A stretch of DNA of 64,000 bases from Branchiostoma lanceolatum (GCF_035083965.1 NC_089727.1:13521501-13585500); one strand, 5' to 3'. Positions 1 through 12,960 are shown, numbered from the stretch's first letter. Numbers and translations: made by a program. Notes: a model not told the origin generated them from the letters alone.

Positions 1-94
1 TGTGTAGTCATGTAGATTCGTAGTCGTGTGCAAACACTCTAAACTGCTATGTTGTGTTATTTTACAGTTCTGGTAGATCTTACAATTTACATAC

Positions 95-2289
95 CCGGCA
101 CATCCAATGGTAAAGCAGTTACAACATCAGGACGGGTCAAAGGGTTTCCTCTGTAGGGGCACCACTCCTTCACTGCATTCTTTCCAACAACAGGTCTGAC
201 ACTGTGAAGACAAAGATTGAAAGAACATGTACTTTCAAACAATGACAGATATGAGAAAATTAGTCATGTTTTTTCTCTGTTTTTAATCATGATCCATAAT
301 TGATAAAGAGCAACTATCATATGTTGCTACTAGCTTCATTTTTGGCATTGAGATTGTCCCTCACCTGTCAGCATGTGTGCTTTCCTGAGGTAGTTGGTCT
401 CCCAAGGCAGTTGATGAAACACCTGTATGAAACCCTCTATTTCTGTGGCTAGGCAAAGACAGTGGAATGGAAAACCTTGGAGCCAAAAAGACTGGTTTCT
501 GGGGCATTCTCTGAGCCATTTCATTTGATATTTCACTGTCAGAGCCAACCCCATACAGAACTGCATACATTCTCTGTCGAATTGGACGAAATAGTAGAGA
601 AGAGGAGGGAATGTCTGTGCTAGTTTCATCTTCCATTGCCACACCACTGTCTGTCTCGGCTGAGATGAGTATGTTGTAGATTTGTGCAATGTTGTCTGAA
701 TTAAGATGCCTTTCTCGAGCAAACTGGAGAACTTTGGCATCAACCCTAGGTCTGATTTCTTCCACGTCCACTTCAAAAGTAATCTCTTCATCCCCACTCA
801 TCTGCCTGCAGTTCTGTTCTGCACCACAAGGTGGCAGTGCATGTGGAGGGCAGTTCTGCATGTACCAAGGTAAAGGATCCCCTGGTAACAAGTACATTCT
901 GGCACCTTCTTTCATCCTCAACCATTTGTCGGGCTCGTTGGGAAACACATCCTGTGCAATGTCCTGTATTGTTGTTCCACGCGGAATTGTTTGCATGTAT
1001 CTCGATACCGCCATTACTACATCCTCTACTCTAGGGAACCTGGCGTTAGCAGGCACTCCTACCTGTCTCCTCTTGAAAGACTCTAACTCAGCGGACCTGA
1101 TTATATCATTCCCCATAAGACATGAGAACAGCGGTAAGTCTTCCAAGCCAATTTGCAGTCGATAACACAACCTATCTCTGGAATACTGTACAGTAGTCAA
1201 GGTAGCTATATCCAGATTGTTACTAGAATAGAAAGGAGCAGTGTTGAAGATAACAAAATCAGTGTCTTGGCCAAGGATCCCAAAACATGGATATCTTAAA
1301 CAGTATTCAGATATTTCTATATCTGCTTCTTTTGTAGAGTTTATAACAACTGCACCTAAACTCTTCAGGGCAAACCTAGTCAGTGTTCCCAAGCTAACTG
1401 GCATCTGGAAAAGGTCATCGGAGGGCTGGGTGCCGTGTTTCTTGATGTGGTTGAAAACTGTCATTACGTCTCTGGCAGACTGCTGCCTGCGTTTTGCCCA
1501 TTCTGCACGTTTCGACTTTTCCACAACCCCATCAAAGATGAAGACAAGGTCAATGTCCGTAGTTCTGAAAGAATGGAGGAAACGTCGAAGCTCCTCGTAG
1601 TATTCTCTCCACTGCCCTCCATAGACCCAGGGAAGTTCTGAAAAATAGAATTATCCACTGATTGAAAAATGCTAATCAAAATTTTAACTGGTAAACTACC
1701 TCGTGGCATAACATACCAGTTTTGTACTTTAGTAAGTAACTGTTACAAATTACATAAGACAGGACTGACTGGTTTGATCCACTCATACCTGGGCATACTC
1801 CTACCCGTATCAATGTTTCAAAGTATAGTGGGTGTGGCAGGCTCTGCTCAAATCCGAGACCACTAGCTTTATGTCCCCTCCAAAGGACTGCAACCTTTTG
1901 ATTGCAAGTAACATCCTTCCTAGTGACTCAAGGACCACCAGGTTCAGAAGAGGATTGACATCCTAGCCGAGCTAGTCGTGGTGACTACACCTTGAAGCTA
2001 GCCGTGGCGACTACAGAAGGGCGTAAATAACTTAAAGGGCTAGTATCTATGATAACAAGCAAAAACACCCTTCTGTGGTCACCACGGCTAACACCATGCA
2101 CCAAGCATGCTTGTTGAAACACTCACCTCGATTGTAGAGTTTTCTGAGGCAGCCTAGGCCGTCCACCACCATGACTGGCCTGGTCCCATGTTGTCTGTAG
2201 TACTGTCGGGCTAACTCTGGCAGGTTCACCTTCACACAGGCTTCAGGGCAGTGCCTCTCCAGATATGTCTGTAGACCACGTACTCCCAT
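95..2289 (-). CDS. FAM120B: FAM120B-like protein (constitutive coactivator of PPAR-gamma family), 5' part
   Basis: Three exons seen: 2127-2289 (starts MGVRGLQTYLERHCPE), 365-1637, and 95-201; the gene continues past the window start. The joins are phase-consistent: exon 1 ends with one base of a Glu codon and exon 2 continues LPWVYGGQWREYYEEL. This matches the FAM120/CCPG family, an XPG/PIN-like fold without obvious nuclease use: GGQWREY, then DLVFIFDGVVEKSKRAEW, TRFALKSLGAVV, EADIEISEY, FGILGQDTDFVIF, GNDII. Exon 3 (VKEWCPYRGNPL) matches the conserved segment that follows the variable acidic linker. MGVRGLQ and GGQWREY point to FAM120B rather than FAM120A. The family is described as a nuclear receptor coactivator; for this copy that is inference. 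The ATG at 2289 is the family-typical start. Confidence 0.9.
1999..2090. repeat. Imperfect 25-bp inverted repeat (hairpin, MITE-like)
   Basis: The 25 bases at 1999-2023 (TAGCCGTGGCGACTACAGAA...) are nearly the reverse complement of 2066-2090, separated by 42 bases. A related half-copy lies just outside at about 1971-1990 (TAGTCGTGGTGACTACACC). It sits in intron 1 of the FAM120B-like gene about 35 bp from the exon 1 splice donor. No clear target duplication was found. Confidence 0.6.
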
Positions 2290-2949
2290 TTCTGCCTGTA
2301 GTTCAGAGACCTCAAACCTCCAGGAAATATTTGGAGCTTTTGTAAATTTCTTCTTTTATCATGTCTTATGGTTTATGTGAAGAAGGCTGTATGTACAGTG
2401 TGGCATGCGGCATAATCTATTCTAAATGACGGAATCTAGACGATAATCATACTCAGTTGGCACTACAGTATCTGAAAATTATGGGGGAGGGGGGCATCCG
2501 AAATCACGTCTATATTACACGTCTCTACAAACGACGACACTGACATCTTGATCTAAGATCAACAAAGAGATCTAGAGAATCACACAGTGTTACTCTTATG
2601 TCAAAATCACTTCTGTAATCCAAGATTTTCATATCAATTTACCAGTACTTATCCAACCTCCTTGATCACCGTACGCTAACCACTGCTTCCGGGATGGTCG
2701 GGTAAGACCATTCGATACATACGTGGGGACCGAATAGATTCGGGTATGTTAGGAATGCAAGTGTTGCTTTTCCTCCCCTGAAAATAACAAAATGATAAAC
2801 ATATTGTACACAGAGTTGTAGAGATTTAAGAATTATGAATTTTCAATGTAGAAAGTAAAAAGTGCAGTTTCTCTGATAGCTCTGTCTGATCACCCTGCGT
2901 TCAAATGAAAACTCCGAAACGGTATCAGCTCGAAGTTTTCTGTTCAGGC

Positions 2950-3290
2950 CATGTTGATTTGATTATATGAATGACATCCACTGGAAACCCCAAAACTGAT
3001 GCGAGCGTGCGAATGAAAAAATGCTTGGCAAAAAAACGTTGCCTTCATTATGAAATCTACGTTACCTGGGAGGATTAACAAAACTAAACACACAAAATAT
3101 GGTGTAATAGATTCTTCACTGTTTTGTTCTTTCACTTAGGAATTGACTATGGAACTAATCAATATTAGTGTCCGTTTTTCGAAATAATTTTTTTTTCAAT
3201 TTACAGCATATATTTTGCATCATGGTCAAATGTTGTTGTTTTTTCTGGAAACCGACGAAAATTTATGCGAGCGCACAAATGTACGTGAGA
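2950..3290. repeat. Diverged interspersed repeat, copy 1
   Basis: This stretch resembles 6310-6640 in the same order and orientation. Shared blocks include GAGCGTGC(G/A)AATGAAAAA, GTTGCCTTCATT.TGAAATCTAC, GGAATTGACT.TGG, TCAATTTAC / GCAATTTAC and GG AAACSGACGAAAATT. It is an old pair of an unnamed repeat flanking the WSC gene on both sides. No coding potential was seen. Other than this and the tandem repeat after it, 2290-3580 holds nothing recognisable. Confidence 0.6.
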
Positions 3291-3299
3291 AAACAAAAT

Positions 3300-3540
3300 G
3301 ATAACAGACTACAACTCACACTCGACGACAAACACTGAAGGATAACAGACTACACCAGGTCGACAACTCGACGACAAAGAAAAGGATAATAGACTACAAC
3401 TAGACAATAACGTTAACTCGACGACAAGTGAAAGGGTAATAGACTTCGGCGTTAACTCGACGTCAAACAAAAGGATGATAGACTACAACGTTAACTACGG
3501 ACATCAAACAAAAGGATAACAGACTACAACAAGACCAATA
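3300..3540. repeat. Degenerate tandem repeat, ~45-60 bp unit
   Basis: About five diverged copies of a unit reading roughly AACTCGACGACAAACAAAAG followed by GATAACAGACTACAAC. Unit length varies. It lies just upstream of the putative TATA box of the WSC gene. Confidence 0.65.
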
Positions 3541-3589
3541 CCAATCAGCAGTAGCCATTTTGGCTTATTTGCATAATTCATCTGCGAAA

Positions 3590-3690
3590 GAGTATATATT
3601 TTGCTTCCCGTCTTTTATCACTTCATTCTGATATCTTTGGACGCAACGCACTTCGTAATCTGACTCCAGCCAGGAACTTATGTAAGTACC
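3590..3690 (+). promoter_or_regulatory. Putative TATA box and first non-coding exon of the WSC gene
   Basis: GTATATATT at 3591-3599 is a TATA-like element. About 80 bp downstream a GTAAGT donor at 3682 could end a 5'UTR exon beginning near 3625. The matching acceptor would be TTTATTCCAG ending at 4072, putting the start codon 38 bases into the next exon. Inferred from motifs only. Confidence 0.4.
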
Positions 3691-4110
3691 ATGTCAAGTT
3701 TACTTTTGGCTAAGTCTATTGGTGCGTACTAGAAACACATGAGAATCGCTCTTTATTTAGAGTAAGGTCTTCTGTTGTGTTTCTGTTGAGTTTTCTTGAG
3801 TGTAAACAGCAGCTCTAGTATGCGGATCTCTGTCTAGCCTTGCTTTGAAAACGTTGACCGAAGCTGCGTAGACAATTTCTGGTAGCTCATCTAAAAAGTA
3901 CTGCTTGGAGAGTATGTTATTCGATGCTACATGTATACAGTAGAGAAAGTATGGGAACGTTCACGGGATCACGAGATACTAGTAGATATGTCATTTTGTT
4001 GTACGTGATGTAAACTTGCAACGTGCCCTCAGGTCAGCAGCATAAGTAATCAGAATGACTGCTTTATTCCAGCTTTGTGTGACTCAAGACATTTCAAGAC
4101 AAAGTTAAAG

Positions 4111-5593
4111 ATGGCACGTATCTTGGCTGCTTCTGCTGTTCTGCTTCTTCTGATCGGTAGGTACCTTTAGTATGAAGATAATGAACGCAGTCAAACTCGT
4201 CTTATTATGTGCATTTTGTCTCGTAATCGCTCTTTGCCATTTGAAACGACCACGATCGTTAATGTCATATCGCTGACCGTCCGATGTCATATCCGCGAGT
4301 ACAGTACCATACATTGGGGGGGGGGGGGGGGGCATTTATACCAACTTAGTAATACGAGAGTATCGAGAAAACTGTTAGACATCCAGGTGATAATGATACA
4401 CCAAATAGCAACAAGGTATATATCTTTATATTGAATACCATATCTTTATCTACCGTTTGTCTCCAGGGGTGACCAGCGCCCAGTCCTTAAAAGGCTGTTA
4501 CAGGGGAAATGAGGCCTCCGTCTCTGCAGATGAGACCTCCGCCCACATGACAAACGAGGGCTGTGCTGTAGACTGCAACGCTAAAGGACACGCTTATTCA
4601 GGTACATAGGCAACTTCTATACGCTTATATACTCTATGTAAACCTATGGCTACAATAACTTGGTCTTTTTATGTTCATACTGTATACAAAATGTATTTAC
4701 ATTTTTTTAATACTGTTTTGTATTTAATGTCACACAGTCACACACTGTACCAGTTACAATTATCGCGCAATAAATTAAAGTTTATTCTATTTGTCTTACA
4801 CAGCCACGGGTGAGGGGCAGTACTGTACCTGTATGGGCCAGGCGGAAATGCAGAGCCTGACCGTCGCGTCTGATGCCGAGTGCGACTCGCCCTGCACCGG
4901 GGACCTCTCCCAGAAATGCGGCGGCGCCGACGATTTCGTGACCGTGTGGATCACCGCGAATGGTAGGATTTAAATAATTAAGCTCCCTCGAAAGATTATA
5001 ATAAAACGCACCTGCAGACACCTGCAAGCTTCTAGGGGGACCAAGCCTACACTCCTTCTTCTTTACATACGATGGGAATGATATAGTGACGTATCTTGTA
5101 TCCCTCCCCTCTCATGACTAGTGTGTATTTTAAAAATCCATACAGATTTCTTAATTATGAAGCAAATTCACATGTACGTATACTATGGCCAACAGTGAAT
5201 TGTGGCGTGTGTCATATGCCAGTCCATGATACCAAACGCCAATATAGCGGCGCCCATACAATACAGTGTGCTTTCTGATGTATTGGTAGCATTTATCTGC
5301 ATTCAGATTGTATCTGTATCTGTTAACTGCATTCATATCTCGAAATTAGGATGTCCTGATATTAGCCACCTGATGTGGCATGCTGGGATACATATGTCAA
5401 TCACCACTAATTCCTTTGTGCTGCATGGCAAAAGCGTTATACTTGCGATGAAATCTCATGTAGGTATGAGGTCTATGAACAGTTGTTAATTTGTTTTTCT
5501 GTACATTTTCATGTTGATCATACAGGCACCAAGCGCAGCCTGGTTGAGAGACTGCGGGAAGCCTTGAAGGAAGGACACATGACAGAAGAATAG
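4111..5593 (+). CDS. Small secreted WSC-domain protein
   Basis: Four coding exons, 4111-4156, 4467-4601, 4804-4962 and 5526-5593, all joined in phase 1 and giving 135 residues. Residues 1-21 (MARILAASAVLLLLIGVTSA) are a signal peptide. One WSC domain follows (about 24-113) with its usual cysteine pattern: GCYRG, GCAVDC, YCTC, ECDSPC, KCGG. WSC domains are thought to bind carbohydrate; they occur in yeast cell-surface sensors, polycystin-1 and kremen. There is no membrane segment, so the product is probably secreted. The short last exon encodes a charged helix-like tail after a Lys-Arg pair. The intron after exon 1 carries a 17-base G run (4316-4332). Specific function unknown. Confidence 0.85.
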
Positions 5594-5756
5594 TCACCCA
5601 AGAAAGGCTTCTAACAACACTTGGCTACCATGACATTGTGTGACCATTTGTGACCATTTGTAAATAGAACATATCAGAAAGGGTTAATCATAACTCAGTC
5701 CACAAAACGCCGTCATACTTTCATACACATTTTATCATAGGAAAACCTCTGTAACA

Positions 5757-5762
5757 AATAAA
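5757..5762 (+). terminator. Polyadenylation signal of the WSC gene
   Basis: AATAAA lies 164 bases after the TAG stop at 5591-5593, a normal 3'UTR length. Confidence 0.55.
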
Positions 5763-6309
5763 AGGCTCACCACAGCGAAAGAAATTCCTTCATCACTAGA
5801 TTTAACTTAATATGGGGATCAAGTCTACAATTATAGTTGTAAGAATGAAGAATAAGATAACGGTTTAGCTTCACCCAAACCCATCTTTTCAAATCTAGAT
5901 CTAGGCCTTGTACAAAACCATATAATGCAACTAGTTGAATTTATCTAATGGTAGTTTTATTCCGTATCTGTTAATTGTAGCTGTTCAACATGTTTTGTTT
6001 TGTTGTGAACTGTGCTTAGCCCAGTGTGGCAAAATATGCAATAAATGTCTTTTCATTATAAAACTATGCGCGTGGCTTTTCTTTATTTCGTTTTTGATTT
6101 ATTTCGTACCGGGTAGAGATTCTTTGAGAAGTCTATGGTAAAAAGGTGTGACATATCATTTGTCTAACTTCAGCTGTTTTCAAGACCTCCAAACTGTCAT
6201 TCTTCTCCGTATTTGCATGTCGGCCCAAACATCCTAATCATCGCTTAGTATATTCTTCACTTTCTTGACCAAAATATGCTCATACTTATACATATATAGT
6301 ATTTTTTCA

Positions 6310-6640
6310 TTAGGCCACCCGTTGATTTGATGGGTGGCATCCTCTGTGGACCCCTAAACCGATGTGAGCGTGCAAATGAAAAATAAAGAAAAGTTTGGCA
6401 AAAACAAATGTTGCCTTCATTTTGAAATCTACATCTGTGTACGTGGTCAGGATGGTTGAACAAAACGTAACTAGCAGAGTTTACCGAAGTATAGATTTGT
6501 CATTTTTGTTCTTTCAAAACTTCTTCTGCTTTGAATTTGGAATTGACTTTGGCGTTCTGCGGCATTAATATCGGTTTCCCGAAATATGCTTTTGCAATTT
6601 ACGTCATGTGTTCTGGGAAACGGACGAAAATTAATGTCAT
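6310..6640. repeat. Diverged interspersed repeat, copy 2
   Basis: Partner of the copy at 2950-3290 (shared blocks listed there). It ends just below the last exon of the dipeptidase gene and may contribute to its 3'UTR. No other feature was seen in 5763-6684. Confidence 0.6.
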
Positions 6641-6684
6641 CCATAAAATCAGGTCAACATGACGCTAGTGTGTTTGTAAAGTCC

Positions 6685-9600
6685 TTATGTATTGGTTGTC
6701 CTGCACGTCTGGTTTCCAAGGTCCTCTTCACTGATGTGATCCTCGGATGGGCGACGTTCGGACTGGAGCCTGTCACTCACCTGTAATCAACAACAACCCT
6801 TGCTGTAAATGTTCTCATGTAATTTGTTATTGGATGTTTGCAAAGATATATTTTCACTTTCCCCAATGATTTCAAAAGACACGTAATGTGAACAAACAGT
6901 GAACAATTCTCAAGAAGCTCGAGGGGAGGAGCTTCTATGGCTTGTCCTGTTTATTTGCCCCAGATTTCTTTAGAAAGTCGAATCTAAAGACTAATTTGGA
7001 CTTTTGTCCCTTGTCAATATCAGCATCTGTCATATTTTGAACATCTGAATTCGACGAATCACAATAAGTATCGTAAACGGCCTGAGTTACTGAAAGTCAT
7101 GCCTACCTCCTCTACCTTCCGGAAAACCCGGAGGAAATTGTTTCCCGCCAACTTCTTGAGCTGCCCGTCCGTCCAACCTCTCCGCAGTAGTTCTGCAAAC
7201 AGGCGCGGGTAGGTGGCCACATCCTCCAGGCCGCGGGGGTGCCTAGAAACAGAAAATGACTCAGTTATCGCCATATCAGTCATTGACGACATTACATCTC
7301 CTCTATGTTTAGTTCAGTGGCAGTTGTGACATACATGTAGGAAATCATGATCTCTCCAAGGGCAAAAGCAGTATCCACTTGTGGCTGCCTTTGTCCTCTT
7401 GGCTGCTTTTGCCCTTTGGATACTGTCATTGCCACCGGTAAATCTGCTTGGAGATTATTAATTCCTTCAGAATTCCCTGATTGCTGAAAAGAATGCCAAA
7501 TAGGGTTAACGATCCCAGACAAGTTAGCCATTCATTGATGTAACGCACAGATTAGATTTACAAGTCATTTCTACCGCGCTGTTTTTCTACTACGACTCAC
7601 TGTGCAAAATAACCTTATACGTTACCTGCCACCGATCCCGTCAAAGTCGGCCCCAATCCCGACGTGATCCTCCCCAGCACGGTCTCTGATGTAGTCCACA
7701 TGATCTACAATCGTCAAAGAACTGTTAACTTAGTTCCTGTATGTTACAATGCCTAAAGAAACCTACTGTGTGTATCTAATTACGCTGTCTAGAATTGAAG
7801 TTATGTTATATTTGGAATACGCTCGGTGTAGATGTTTCGTTGTTGTTTTCTTACCTGCCACTTCCTCCAGAGTCACGTGTTCCCAATGGGTCCAGTTTGC
7901 CGTGCAGTTGATGAAACCGGGGTAGAAATTCACCATGACGATTCCGCCGTTCGTTTCCTGAATCGGGAGGAAAGCAGACAAAGGAACTGGATGCTTTAAA
8001 AATGTTTGTTATATAAAGACAAGCTCAACTGTTGAAAACCAACAATTAGAAATAACTCTATGGATACTGCAGAGTTGATGACAAAGAAAGAAATAGATGA
8101 CTATATGGATGGATAGGGAACGGCTATATTTGAGACCTTAGCATGCATACTTTGTTAATATTTTACTTAGAAGAATGGAATTACGTTTCCTTGTACATAG
8201 AACGGACCAAACATCTTGACACAGATAGAGCGGAAACAACGTCTTTCATAACTATGCTGGTAGCTTGAGCCAATGCGGATGGATTCTCTTTTTTGCTGCT
8301 AGTGCTCGCTGTCTCCATTTCTATGGAGGCAACATTATAACCAATACTAGTAACCTATAATAAAAGCCTGTGTGATGTTACTTACCATTCTGTCCAACAC
8401 GTCATCCGGCACGTTTCGCGCCACGGGACAGATGGCGTAGGCCGAGGAATGGCTGAAGATGACCGGCGCTTCTGTGACGTTAAGTACGTCGCGCATTGTC
8501 CGATGGGATACATGTGAAAGGTCCACGAGCATGCCCAGTCGGTTCATCTCTAGGACGACTTTCTGAAAGACGAAAAGTTGCTATAATAAACGCTCCTTAG
8601 TTGTTTAATGGGCCTGCGTTATGAAGATTACCCTATATTGGACGAGATTATGCGACTGCATTTTCAACCTTAAGAATCATGAAATCACCATATTTCCTTT
8701 CTTCTTCAATATGTTAGTGATGAACTTCCGGCGCTGCAGCCGTAGGAGTTTCCCCATCATCAACACACTGCGCAAAACACGCGCCGGTATGAAATACTTG
8801 TACATTTTTTATTCTTGTATGTCAATGACTGTCTTGGAATAAAAAGTATATACCTGCCCAAATTCCGTCAGACCGTCCCCTACCGACGTGTCATGTGTGC
8901 TCGAAGCAGCCCTGCAATGTAACACATAGTATACTGGTTTGTTCTTCCAACAGATAGCTGGTGAAAATAAATGTGTTTATTTATGTTTTGATCACACCAC
9001 ACACGCAAAGACAAGAAAAATATTGCACACTGTACATATATACTATAGTCCTATAGTTGTTTCACCTGTAGAGAATATCATTGTTTGTATATCAATAAAA
9101 ATTATATGTACCCACTAGTCAGGCGTGATACTTGTGTGGATATAGATTAAAAAGACCAAACAATATTAAGGTATGCTTTATGCTTTATACTTGCAACAGT
9201 TGCGAGGAACCGTAGATGCCCTTCCTCACCGATAACTCCCTGTACAAAATGCACCATTCCGATTCTTTTTATTTTGTTATTCTTATTCACAATTGAAAAC
9301 AGTCGATGCGAACGTACCATGGCGTGTCACACGAGTGCGTCAGGGTAACATAGCGCACGCGCAGCTCGTAGAACATGCGCAGTGCCGCCAAGCTGCTGTC
9401 TATTCCGTGTCCGCTCTCCAGTCCGATCAGACTGGCGATCTTGCCCCGGCTAAAGATGTCTGTAATATCTGGTGGGGCAAACAAACATTCTAAGTACATG
9501 TAATGAAAGATCTGTATCATTATTAATGACTGAATGAATACTTTTATTGAACCTTTGTGTAGTACATGTCGTACTGAACTAATTGCTCTACACGGAAAAA

Positions 9601-11637
9601 TATAACGTTATATACACAAGAAATGCAAGTGCACTTGAAACTTCAGACAATTCTATCAATGAAGGCAAATAAACATTATTGATTGTATCTCACCGGAGTG
9701 AATCCGGACGAATGATGATGATGATGAAATATAATGCAGCTGCATCGATGATTTGTCAGCATTGTGTTTAATGTTCAACCCTCAACATTGATAAGCAATA
9801 ATTTTCAACAAACAAACCGGCGAAAACATTGAAATGTGTGTGTGCCGGATGGGGGACAAGCTATGTCTTTTTTTTGTCTCAAGTTAGTTTACTACTCTTC
9901 TCAGTCCCCTCATCATTAACAGAGATGGTCGAGAAATGAAAAGGCGCGAATGCCTTTCAAAAGACATGAAGATAGAAAATAAAGACTTGAGGTGAAATGA
10001 AAATATCTGCACAGGTTTAAAAGGTTTATTAATTACCATCCGAGCTAGTGGCAAACTCAAAGACATCCGGGTACTTTCTGACAATCCTGTAGATGACGTC
10101 AATCTGCGCAAGCGCCCTGCGTACAGCATCCTTGTACTGAGATCTACACGAAAAGAACGCACTCCAGAACTGCAAGCAAGACAATTATGATTAGAGCTTA
10201 TTAAAATCCACACATCATTTTTCAGAATTTTCATTAAGTCAAACACCTATAAATCAGATCTGTCCATTGCTGTTAATGTAAGCATGTTAACGTGGATACT
10301 GTTGACCAACTAGATTGACAGCCTTGACTGATTGATTGTTTAAGAGGTATATCATGAACTACACCTTGATTTCTCCAATCCGGTCTCAATGGTCCTTTAG
10401 CTTAAATTGATACACATAACTTGTGTAGATCTTATTAGCAAACAATGCGTTACTCGGTGTTACACATTTGCACAAGATATTATTTCAAATCTTCAACACT
10501 GAACCTTGAAACGCTACACTTGGATTGTTCGGCAAAAGTTGGCATCTACTTGCTTTATCAAATCACCTGATAAGTTGATAAGTTCACGTTTGCAATACCG
10601 AATAAGATTACTGTTTCTCTCTATATAGTACATAATATGAAATTCTAAGCATGTAAATTACATCGAACTTTTGTACGTACCTGGGCGCCAACTTTACCCT
10701 CTCTCAGACGAGGGATGTCCGTTTGAGATTTGTTGCCTAGCAACGCACGCAGATCATTTTCAATGTTGATATTTTCTATGACGTCATCTACTGTTTCTTC
10801 CAGGAATATCGGTAGGTCGTTATGTCTGAGGACCGGAAATGTTTCAAAATACAAAAAAAAACGGAAAGTTAATAATTCCTAACCTGGAATAAGTTCTGTT
10901 TTGTGCAGAAGCCAATAGAACATAATCAACTTTCTTTATTCTTCTTTTTTGATATTTCATATGTGTTTTAATCTCTCTGTTATACACGTTGATTACCGCC
11001 CATTGAAATAACAAACTCTGTATTTGTAACGTTACTTATTATGTGATATGTAGACATAGTTTCTCTTTTTTTGCATGTTTCGACTATCTCATCTGTTTTT
11101 ATCAATATCCAGATACACCTTGACTTTGTCAAACCTATATATCCCCAGACCGACGTTACAGTCGTGTGGGCTACTTCTACAAACCCCAGTGTAATCAGTC
11201 TACGCGGATGTTTGGAAGGCAAAGTCCAAAGTGCACGCAGTCTTTTTCTTGCCGTTCATATGCCCCCCCCCCCCCCCAAGTTATGTTTCCTACATTGCCA
11301 ATGTTGGAACATAATATATTCTGTCAAGTTGAAAGACCCACATAAACCAACGACTTGCGCGAGACCCATCCCGTAGATGTAAATGTTTTATGGTCTTATT
11401 GACAAAATGGCCAGTTCATTCGTTGGTCAAGTCGAACGTTAACTCCACTCACCCATCCACAAGCGGCACTTGACTGAGAATGTCCTTCGCTCGGCTGAGG
11501 TAACTGTCGTCTGAATTGAGGTACTGTGGAAGGACAACTGCTACGACAACTGCACCCACGCCCATCAAACTTCCCAGGATGACGAAGACAACTATTCTTG
11601 TGCTCCTGTATTTCCTAACAAACTTTGTGTCCGCCAT
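6685..11637 (-). CDS. DPEP1: Membrane (renal-type) dipeptidase, complete, 420 aa
   Basis: Ten exons: 11453-11637, 10681-10825, 10037-10169, 9318-9468, 8854-8911, 8386-8562, 7855-7957, 7626-7704, 7107-7242, 6685-6780; all phases agree (1263 nt). It is a zinc-dependent dipeptidase (peptidase family M19) that hydrolyses dipeptides and leukotriene D4 in vertebrates. Metal and active-site motifs are intact: DGHNDLP (62-68, split across exons 1/2), [11 protein letters not shown] (Glu172), DLSHVS (His241), FSHSSAY (His262), GADFDG (336-340). Residues 14-36 form a hydrophobic segment after a basic start, so it is probably a type II signal-anchored ectoenzyme. The end, NQTCRTTNT, has no hydrophobic GPI-attachment tail, unlike mammalian DPEP1. 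Assignment among DPEP1/2/3 co-orthologues is not resolved. Confidence 0.93.
7347..7457. mobile_element. Degraded palindromic MITE of the TAATCTCCAAGCAG family
   Basis: The right end AAATCTGCTTGGAGATTA (7440-7457) and the inner arm GCTTTTGCCCTTTGGATACTG match the MITE at 34053-34188. The left arm is shortened to CTCTCCAAGGGCAAAAGCAG. It lies in the intron between dipeptidase exons 8 and 9. Confidence 0.7.
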
Positions 11638-12229
11638 TTTGAAACCCCATACGTAAGAATGACCTGTCTATTGTGTAGTATATGCGCTTAGGGACCTTTG
11701 ACCTGGCTTTGTGTCTGTTTGTGCTGTTTGTTTGACATTGCCTTGGCTTCGCTAGCGAAGATTTCAGGGGTTGTTTTGTTTGTACCTAACTACCTTTGCC
11801 GAAAAGGTTATGTTTTTTGTGCGGTTCGCAGGAGTGTTTTGGGGCGTCATTGAGGACAGCGTAACTAACAAAGCTGTGGGCGAATATTCACGATACTTGG
11901 TAGGTGGGGTGGTGTTGAAAAAGCGAAGGTTAAGTTCGATAATTGCCCCCCTCCCTCCCAGCGGCTGTCTACGGTTTGCAGCTGAACGTCCGGTTTTGAT
12001 ATAACGTTATCATTTTCTGGACATGCTATGTCGTCAGCACTATGCACTATGGTCATGTGTTTTTTTTTCAGTGATAGCTCGTAAAGTTGTAAAGGTTTGG
12101 GCCCCAAGCAAGTTTCATTGTACTGCAGGGGTCAAATTTGAGAGACAATAACTCAAGATAGGGTTGACGGGTCATCATGAATTAGGTATGCATTGGTAGC
12201 TCATTAAAGTGTTTACTCATGTTTCTTCT

Positions 12230-12960
12230 CCTGTCAAATTTTTAAATCGATTCATCTCTGTCATTTTCAGACCAAATGACCTGAAATTTGGCACAAAGGT
12301 AGTGCAGACCAATAACCCCAGAAGTTTTTTTTTCATTTTTTTTCTTCGATATCGACCTTTAAAGTGATTTTATCAAGGTTTTTATGCTATTTAAAGACCA
12401 TGTTGGCCTCCTGCGCCCTGGTATTTCAACCGAATGACCTGAAATTTGCCTTGAACAAATATTCAAAGGATTACATTCCCATTTTTGGCATACATCTCTT
12501 CAAAACGATTTATTTTGGGCTTTTTTCGACAATATTTGCCACTTCTGTCACTTTCAATACCGCATACAGAGTTGGAAGTGACGGCCAATGGGAGCGCTGC
12601 ATTTAAAAATGCGACCGCCTGATTGGCCAATTGGGTTAATCTATTCATCTTGCATTTCTGGCGCAGGTGTGCTTGTATTCATACCAAATGTGGTATGGGA
12701 ATGCCTAGGACATGTGCGTACATGGCTTTGTTCACTCTTTTTTTTGACAAAGATACACATCTCCAGTTCCTATATATTAAACCAAAATGATGTGAAATTT
12801 GGCATGTGTCTGCCTTGGTCATGTACACAGGCCTTCATTCAAATGTTTGGCATACTGCCCTTCAAAACGATTTTTGACATCATGATAAACAATTTTTTCG
12901 TTATTTTCAACCCAAAATGTATTCTCTTGAATCATCCATTCAAACATAGAGGTGTTTTAG
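12230..12960. repeat. Unnamed low-copy repeat with internally repeated motifs
   Basis: The phrase AATGACCTGAAATTTGGC or close variants occurs at about 12277, 12434 and 12786, and GGCATAC..C.CTTCAAAACGATTT at about 12487 and 12848. This implies two diverged copies of a ~360-bp block. It lies between the dipeptidase promoter and the duplicated receptor fragment. No credible ORF. The rest of 11638-13424 shows nothing recognisable. Confidence 0.5.
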
